From Saccharicrinis sp041584155 (GTDB taxonomy: Bacteria > Bacteroidota > Bacteroidia > Bacteroidales > Marinilabiliaceae): 10,711 nt of DNA. Each line of letters begins with the position of its first letter. The stretch's first letter is position 1. The position numbers and the translations under genes were made by a program. The stretch covers positions 1 through 10,711 of the forward strand of contig JBFHEL010000108.1 of assembly GCA_041584155.1 (NCBI GenBank), written 5' to 3'. Of the stretch, positions 6,374 to 10,711 are shown in pieces. The notes under the pieces were generated by a model. That model had not been told where the DNA came from. It did not search any database and saw only the letters and a program-made list of their open reading frames with translations.

Positions 6374-7348
6374 TTATTTATATAGTTGTTCAATGATATC
6401 TTGCGTATGATACGATATAATTACATCAGATCCAGCTCTTTTGATAGAGGTAAGTATCTCAAGTGTAATTCTGTTTTCATCAATCCAGCCCTTTTCTGCG
6501 GCAGCTTTAACCATTGAAAACTCTCCACTTACATTATATGCTGCAATAGGCATGTTGAAAGTGTCTTTAACTCTTTGAATAACATCCAGATAGCTTAGTG
6601 CTGGTTTTACCATAACGATATCTGCTCCTTCAAAAATATCCTGTTCCACTTCACGAATGGCCTCATTGCTGTTTGCAGGATCCATTTGGTAGGTTGCCCT
6701 GTTGCCAAATTTAGGTGCACTTTCTGCGGCATCACGAAATGGACCGTAAAAAGCAGATGCATATTTAGCCGAATACGCCATAATAGGCATATTTGTAAAT
6801 TTATTTTCGTCAAGCATTCTTCTGATATGGCCGATACGTCCATCCATCATGTCGCTGGGGGCAATCATATCTACACCTGCTTCAGCTAACGAAACAGATT
6901 GTTTACCTAAAGTAATTAATGTTGAATCATTATCCACATCACCATCAATGATGGTACCACAATGCCCATGCGTTGTGTACTCACAGTTACAAACATCGGC
7001 AATGATAAAAAGTTCAGGAACTTCTTTTTTTATTGCTCTTGTGGCTTGTTGAACAATGCCATTGTGCTCACAGGCTACTAATCCATGCTCATCTTTGTGT
7101 TCTGGTATGCCAAATAGTAAAATTGATTGCACTCCTTTGTCGTAAAGCTCTCTGCATTTTTTAACCAGTAAGTCTACCGATAATTGGTAATTGCCTGGCA
7201 TGGAATTGATAGGGTTTTGTATGCCTTTGCCCGGACGAACAAATAAGGGCATAATAAGATCGTTACGTGTCAGTTGGGTTTCTCTGATCATGTTTCTTGT
7301 GATCTCGCTATTTCTTAAGCGTCGTAAACGTGTTATTGGAAATGCCAT
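6374..7348 (-). CDS. hemB: Delta-aminolevulinic acid dehydratase (porphobilinogen synthase)
   Basis: Cytosolic enzyme that condenses two 5-aminolevulinate molecules to porphobilinogen. At 324 residues it is the usual length. Schiff-base lysines are Lys195 in AYSAKYASAFYGPFRDA and Lys248 in DIVMVKPALSYLD. The metal-binding segment DVCNCEYTTHGHCG has Cys120, Cys122 and Cys130, the zinc-type triad, rather than the aspartate-rich form of magnesium-only enzymes. The N-terminal RLRRLRNSEITRNMIRET and the PLFVRPG segment are typical. It begins 12 bases after the hemD stop, so hemA-hemC-hemD-hemB look like one tight operon. No promoter is visible in that gap. Confidence 0.97.
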   Translation of the reverse strand: MAFPITRLRRLRNSEITRNMIRETQLTRNDLIMPLFVRPGKGIQNPINSMPGNYQLSVDLLVKKCRELYDKGVQSILLFGIPEHKDEHGLVACEHNGIVQQATRAIKKEVPELFIIADVCNCEYTTHGHCGTIIDGDVDNDSTLITLGKQSVSLAEAGVDMIAPSDMMDGRIGHIRRMLDENKFTNMPIMAYSAKYASAFYGPFRDAAESAPKFGNRATYQMDPANSNEAIREVEQDIFEGADIVMVKPALSYLDVIQRVKDTFNMPIAAYNVSGEFSMVKAAAEKGWIDENRITLEILTSIKRAGSDVIISYHTQDIIEQLYK

Positions 7349-7360
7349 ATCGTTAATATT

Positions 7361-8131
7361 TTACTTTGATGATAAATTTTGATAATATTCTGAAATTGCA
7401 TTAAATATTCCTAATGCATTTGGTTCTTTAGCAATGGTTAATGGTGTAATGCCATAAGTGATAGCCGCGTTGGCTGTGATTTGGCCAATACAGGCTATTT
7501 TTAATCTTTTGTTTTCTGTTAATTTAAACAAATTATAAAAGGCGGAGGGACTGGCGCAAATTAACATGTCATAACGATCATCCTTTATTTGTTTCAGTAT
7601 ATCCATATCTGGCTGGTTTGCTCTGCAGTTTTTATAAATATCCAGCCTTGTTACTTGAGCAAAGTTTTTTAGTTTTTCAATTAAATGGTCAGATGAAAGG
7701 TTACTGGTAGGCCATAAAATATTGGACCTTTTTCCCTTTACTTCATAAAGTAGTTTTGCTGCAAATTCATCTCCCGTTTTGGCGTGGGCATCGAAGGCTA
7801 TGTTAAAACCATTTTTTTTTATTGTTTCAGAGGTTTTATAACCAATAGATGCAATTTTGATGTTTTTCAGTGATTGTATAAGGTGGGCTTGCTGAGATAT
7901 TTTATTATAGAAAAAATTAAACGCATTGGCACTGGTAAATACCACATGAGTAAATGTTTCAAGCTGCCCAATAATCAAGGTAATTTCTTCCTTATTGTTG
8001 TTTTCCGATAAGGAGATCATAGGAAACTCAACATGTTTTGCACCATTTTGTATAAAAAGCTGATGCAATTCTGTTGACTTGCCCTTGGGACGGGTAGAAA
8101 TAAATATTTTGTTTTTAAGTACAGAAACCAT
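7361..8131 (-). CDS. hemD: Uroporphyrinogen III synthase
   Basis: Cytosolic enzyme that closes linear hydroxymethylbilane to uroporphyrinogen III with inversion of ring D. HemD proteins diverge strongly, so the call rests on pattern and position. The 256 residues fit the family. There is an STRP start motif (12-15), FTSANAFNFF (65-74), the IGYKTSETIKKNGF segment (96-109), a middle PTSNLSSDHL (141-150), CASPSAFYNLF (192-202) and the C-terminal IGQITANAAITYGI (215-228), all characteristic of the two-lobed fold. It lies directly after hemC, the enzyme that makes its substrate, with a 12-base gap, and 12 bases before hemB. No fusion to HemC or to a methyltransferase is seen. Confidence 0.93.
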   Translation of the reverse strand: MVSVLKNKIFISTRPKGKSTELHQLFIQNGAKHVEFPMISLSENNNKEEITLIIGQLETFTHVVFTSANAFNFFYNKISQQAHLIQSLKNIKIASIGYKTSETIKKNGFNIAFDAHAKTGDEFAAKLLYEVKGKRSNILWPTSNLSSDHLIEKLKNFAQVTRLDIYKNCRANQPDMDILKQIKDDRYDMLICASPSAFYNLFKLTENKRLKIACIGQITANAAITYGITPLTIAKEPNALGIFNAISEYYQNLSSK

Positions 8132-8143
8132 CCAGTATTTGTT

Positions 8144-9073
8144 TTATTTGTTTCTGATGTTGTTTAATACTTCATAGGCCCCCTGGTCAATAAGCTTTTG
8201 TGCCAGTTTTTGTCCTAAGTTTTTGGCTTCCCGTGTAGTGCTTGTTAAAGACTCTTTTAAATAAGTATGTCCATCCAGAGAGGATACAAAACCTGTAAGT
8301 GTAATCTTGTTATTCCGGCTAAAGCTATAGGCGCCTACAGGAACCTGGCAACCTCCATTCAGAGCTTTCATAAAACTTCTTTCAGCAGTTACTGCATCAA
8401 GAGTAGGTTGATCATTGATATCTTGTAAAAAGCTATTTATGATGTTGTTTTCTGATAGGGTTTCAATAGCAATGGCACCTTGTGCCACAGCAGGAATAAA
8501 TATTGAAGGATCGAGAATCTCCGTAATATAGCTATCTAGCTCCAGTCTTTTTAATCCTGCAGCAGCCATAATCATGGCATCGCAATAGCCCTCCTCCATT
8601 TTTTGCAAGCGGGTATTTACGTTTCCACGAATATCAATAATATTAAAATGAGGATTTACCTTTTTTAAACCGGCTATTCTGCGAAGACTTGATGTAGCAA
8701 TTTTATGTGCGGGTGTAAGGTCGTTTAATTTCTGGCCATTTCTGCTCACAAGGGCATCTCTAAAGTCGGCTCTTTCTAAAACAGCTCCTACGCAAAATTC
8801 AGCAGGTAGTTCGGTGGGTAAGTCCTTTAAACTATGAACGGCCATATCAATTTGCTTGTTGAGTAAAGCAACTTCCAATTCTTTGGTAAACAATCCTTTA
8901 TCGCCTATTTTTGAAAGTGCCACATCCAGAATTTTATCTCCCTTGGTTTTAATAATTTTCACCTCAGTTTGGATAGATGGGTTCAGTTTTTCAATTTCAG
9001 ACTTTACTTTATAGGCCTGATAAAGGGCTAATTGACTACCTCTGGTGCCAATGGTTATTTTATGTGGATACAT
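8144..9073 (-). CDS. hemC: Hydroxymethylbilane synthase (porphobilinogen deaminase)
   Basis: Cytosolic enzyme that polymerises four porphobilinogen units onto its own dipyrromethane cofactor and releases hydroxymethylbilane. At 309 residues it is full length. It opens with ITIGTRGSQLALYQA (6-20). It has FTKELEVALL (62-71), the HSLKDLPTELP motif with catalytic Asp84, SSLRRIAGL (128-136) and DIRGNVNTRL (147-156). The cofactor-binding cysteine is Cys242 in LNGGCQVPVGAY. The start MYPHKITIGTRGS fits the family closely. It begins 10 bases after the hemA stop and is followed by hemD after 12 bases, the standard gene order for these steps. Confidence 0.98.
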   Translation of the reverse strand: MYPHKITIGTRGSQLALYQAYKVKSEIEKLNPSIQTEVKIIKTKGDKILDVALSKIGDKGLFTKELEVALLNKQIDMAVHSLKDLPTELPAEFCVGAVLERADFRDALVSRNGQKLNDLTPAHKIATSSLRRIAGLKKVNPHFNIIDIRGNVNTRLQKMEEGYCDAMIMAAAGLKRLELDSYITEILDPSIFIPAVAQGAIAIETLSENNIINSFLQDINDQPTLDAVTAERSFMKALNGGCQVPVGAYSFSRNNKITLTGFVSSLDGHTYLKESLTSTTREAKNLGQKLAQKLIDQGAYEVLNNIRNK

Positions 9074-9083
9074 ATTAAATTGC

Positions 9084-10352
9084 TTAATCTTCGTTGTTTA
9101 ATTCAAAATTAAAAAGTTGATTTACTACATCAAGCGAGTCTATAGAACTGCCATTATGCGTAGCATCTTTTAGGTTTTTGATAAACATACGTATATATTT
9201 TTGTGTGAGCAGACCTGTATATTTGTCAATTTCTTTGACTTGCTCTTCGTCCATGTTTTTACAATATTCTGTCAGCTCATTTTTATACAGATCCTGCATG
9301 TTTGAGGTAATGCTTTTAATGACAGGACGTAGTGAGCGGCTATTGAGCCACGATAAAGATTCCTGAACCAGTTCGTTGATGATAATGTTGGCATTTTCTA
9401 TGCTGTTTTCCCGCATTTCCTTGTGATCATCTAAAATTTTCTGAAGGTCGTCTACACAAATTAAACGGCTATTTTTTAGTTCAGCGATAGCCATGTCAAT
9501 ATTTTGGGGTACCGACAGGTCGATGAAAAGTTGTTTTTTGTCTTTTCTGGTTTCTTTTACTTTTTCTATATCTGCTTTTGTAATTAAATATTCACCTGCA
9601 CTGGTTGCTGTTAAAATAATATCGAATTGAGCCAGGTGGTTTTTAAAGTTTGTAAAAAGAATGGGATTTACTTGATTGGCTTTTGCAACCTCCAAAGTTT
9701 TTTCATCTGTTCGGTTAGTGATGGAGATATGAGTAACCCCTCTTTTTTTAAAGTCACGCAGGGCTAGTTGTCCTGTCTCTCCTGTACCAATGATTAATAC
9801 ATGCTGGTTTTTCAGATTTTTAAACATCTTTTCGCTCATATCAATAGCTACATAGCCAACAGATGTAGCGCCTTGTTGAATGGCGGTTTCTGTACGAACA
9901 CGTTTGCTGCATTCAAAGGATTTTTGAAACAAGCGCATCAGTATAGCGTCTGTTACATTGGCCTCGGTACAATATACATAGGCCTTTTTTATTTGGTTAA
10001 CAATTTGGTTTTCTCCAATAACCATAGAGTCTACTCCTGATGTAACTGCAAATAAATGCTTGATGGCTTCTGTATTCATATAATGATAAAAATGATCAGA
10101 ATAATCCGTTTTCACATTCATGAAGTTGTGAAGTTCTTTAATGATTTTATCTATGCTAAAATCATCTTTACTATGCTCTTTTGAATAATAAATCTCGGTG
10201 CGGTTACATGTAGCCAATACTACAATACCTGCTATTTGTGGTATTTGTAAAAGTCGTTCAGACAAAGGAATTATATCATTGCATGGGATAGCAAATTTAT
10301 CCCTGATACTTAGGGCTGCTGTTCTATGGTTTATACCCAATATACCTAACAT
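9084..10352 (-). CDS. hemA: Glutamyl-tRNA reductase
   Basis: Reduces glutamyl-tRNA(Glu) with NADPH to glutamate-1-semialdehyde, the first committed step of C5-route tetrapyrrole synthesis in the cytosol. At 422 residues it is the usual length. The catalytic domain has GINHRTAAL (6-14), the nucleophile Cys49 in LATCNRTEIYY and GVDSMVIGENQIVNQIKKAY (106-125). The NADPH-binding domain has GTGETG (189-194) and DLSVPQNID (278-286). The C-terminal dimerisation domain holds WLNSRSLRPVI (335-345). The start MLGILGINHR is tight against the conserved N-terminus. It is the first gene of the heme run. A 75-base spacer with an inverted repeat separates it from an unknown ORF upstream, so it may have its own promoter there. 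No clean TAnnTTTG box is seen. Confidence 0.97.
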   Translation of the reverse strand: MLGILGINHRTAALSIRDKFAIPCNDIIPLSERLLQIPQIAGIVVLATCNRTEIYYSKEHSKDDFSIDKIIKELHNFMNVKTDYSDHFYHYMNTEAIKHLFAVTSGVDSMVIGENQIVNQIKKAYVYCTEANVTDAILMRLFQKSFECSKRVRTETAIQQGATSVGYVAIDMSEKMFKNLKNQHVLIIGTGETGQLALRDFKKRGVTHISITNRTDEKTLEVAKANQVNPILFTNFKNHLAQFDIILTATSAGEYLITKADIEKVKETRKDKKQLFIDLSVPQNIDMAIAELKNSRLICVDDLQKILDDHKEMRENSIENANIIINELVQESLSWLNSRSLRPVIKSITSNMQDLYKNELTEYCKNMDEEQVKEIDKYTGLLTQKYIRMFIKNLKDATHNGSSIDSLDVVNQLFNFELNNED

Positions 10353-10392
10353 ACTCAGTTAAATTTAAGAAATTTTTATGTAATACTAACTA

Positions 10393-10417
10393 ATGCATAT
10401 CATCAATATATATGCAT
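10393..10417. promoter_or_regulatory. Inverted repeat upstream of hemA, possible operator
   Basis: ATGCATAT (10393-10400) and ATATGCAT (10410-10417) are perfect 8-bp inverted arms around a 9-base centre, 41-65 bases before the hemA ATG. That is where a promoter or operator of the heme run would be expected. The minus-strand sequence here also contains TATATTG, close to but not matching a -7 box. No T-run follows, so a terminator for the upstream ORF is less likely. A role as a regulator site is an inference from symmetry and position. Confidence 0.4.
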
Positions 10418-10427
10418 GCTCAATAGA

Positions 10428-10709
10428 TTACGAGAATATAGGCGAAGGACGTGTAATATTGGGTAAGGAAGAGTTGTAGCTACACCAAATTAAGCACTCA
10501 AATACATTCTTCTTCTTCTTGTATTTGATGTGGTAGGGGTAGTTTTTTATTTGAATATTTTTATTGACGACCTTTTTACAATCCTTATGGTAACTAAAGT
10601 AATAGTGATCTGTATTGTGTTTTAGGTCTTTACTTTCTTTTTTAACTGTAATGTTTTTAGCCGGCTCAATATTTTGGGTATAATCCTTTTTTGAATTAAG
10701 CGCATAACT
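10428..10709 (-). CDS. Unrecognised ORF, 3' end only (partial, 5' end outside window)
   Basis: An uninterrupted 93-codon frame enters from the right edge and ends at TAA (10428-10430), with no start codon required inside the window. In DNA this AT-rich such a run suggests a real gene end, but this is not certain. The visible part is lysine-, asparagine- and tyrosine-rich and hydrophilic (for example KKDYTQNIEPAKNITVKK), with a run of four lysines and three cysteines, and ends in NITRPSPIFS. There is no membrane helix and no motif I recognise. In other Bacteroidota an AraC-type regulator is sometimes found upstream of hemA, but nothing here shows a helix-turn-helix. The function is unknown. 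It lies 75 bases upstream of hemA on the same strand. Confidence 0.45.
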   Translation of the reverse strand, partial: SYALNSKKDYTQNIEPAKNITVKKESKDLKHNTDHYYFSYHKDCKKVVNKNIQIKNYPYHIKYKKKKNVFECLIWCSYNSSLPNITRPSPIFS

Positions 10710-10711
10710 AC

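Noticed and set aside
6607..6843. Same-strand alternate frame inside hemB
   Set aside because: hemB is intact across this stretch with both catalytic lysines in its own frame, so there is no sign of a frameshift or nested gene.
1..10711. tRNA or rRNA genes, CRISPR arrays, insertion sequences, prophage or defence genes
   Set aside because: Reading both strands showed no cloverleaf, repeat-spacer array, transposase motif or terminal repeats flanking a cargo. The window is almost fully accounted for by housekeeping genes.

Overview
The window is a compact stretch of a low-GC bacterial chromosome, most likely from Bacteroidota. Three things point there: the gene neighbourhood (pyrG followed by a gene whose first 17 residues look like Bacteroidota YidC), promoter -7 boxes of the TAnnTTTG type upstream of pyrG and of the small plus-strand gene, and starts that lack Shine-Dalgarno sequences. 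An oxygen-dependent HemF suggests an aerobe or facultative anaerobe. A marine or sediment Marinilabiliales-type organism is plausible, but this is not proven from the window.

Layout, reading right to left because nearly every gene is on the minus strand. At the right edge is the 3' end of an unrecognised, lysine-rich ORF (10428-10709). A 75-base spacer with an inverted repeat follows. Then comes a heme (tetrapyrrole) run in the order hemA, hemC, hemD, hemB, hemL, hemE. hemA-hemC-hemD-hemB are separated by only 10-12 bases. The hemB-hemL spacer (85 bases) and the hemL-hemE spacer (141 bases) each hold a strong inverted repeat. After hemE come a GC-rich hairpin and a small two-helix membrane protein (DUF6787-like). 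A small plus-strand gene for a Nif11-domain peptide converges on this membrane-protein gene, and the two 3' ends meet in one hairpin with T-runs on both sides. Further left are hemF, pyrG (CTP synthase, with its own promoter) and the first codons of yidC.

Together the hem genes cover the C5 route from glutamyl-tRNA through glutamate-1-semialdehyde, 5-aminolevulinate, porphobilinogen, hydroxymethylbilane, uroporphyrinogen III and coproporphyrinogen III to protoporphyrinogen IX. Every enzyme keeps the catalytic residues that can be checked by eye. GltX, protoporphyrinogen oxidase and ferrochelatase must be encoded elsewhere. pyrG and yidC are housekeeping neighbours.

No mobile element, CRISPR array, RNA gene or clear sign of horizontal transfer was seen. 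The least ordinary items are the orphan Nif11-domain peptide divergent from hemF, the repeat-rich region between those two genes, the intercistronic inverted repeats inside the heme run, and the unknown ORF upstream of hemA.
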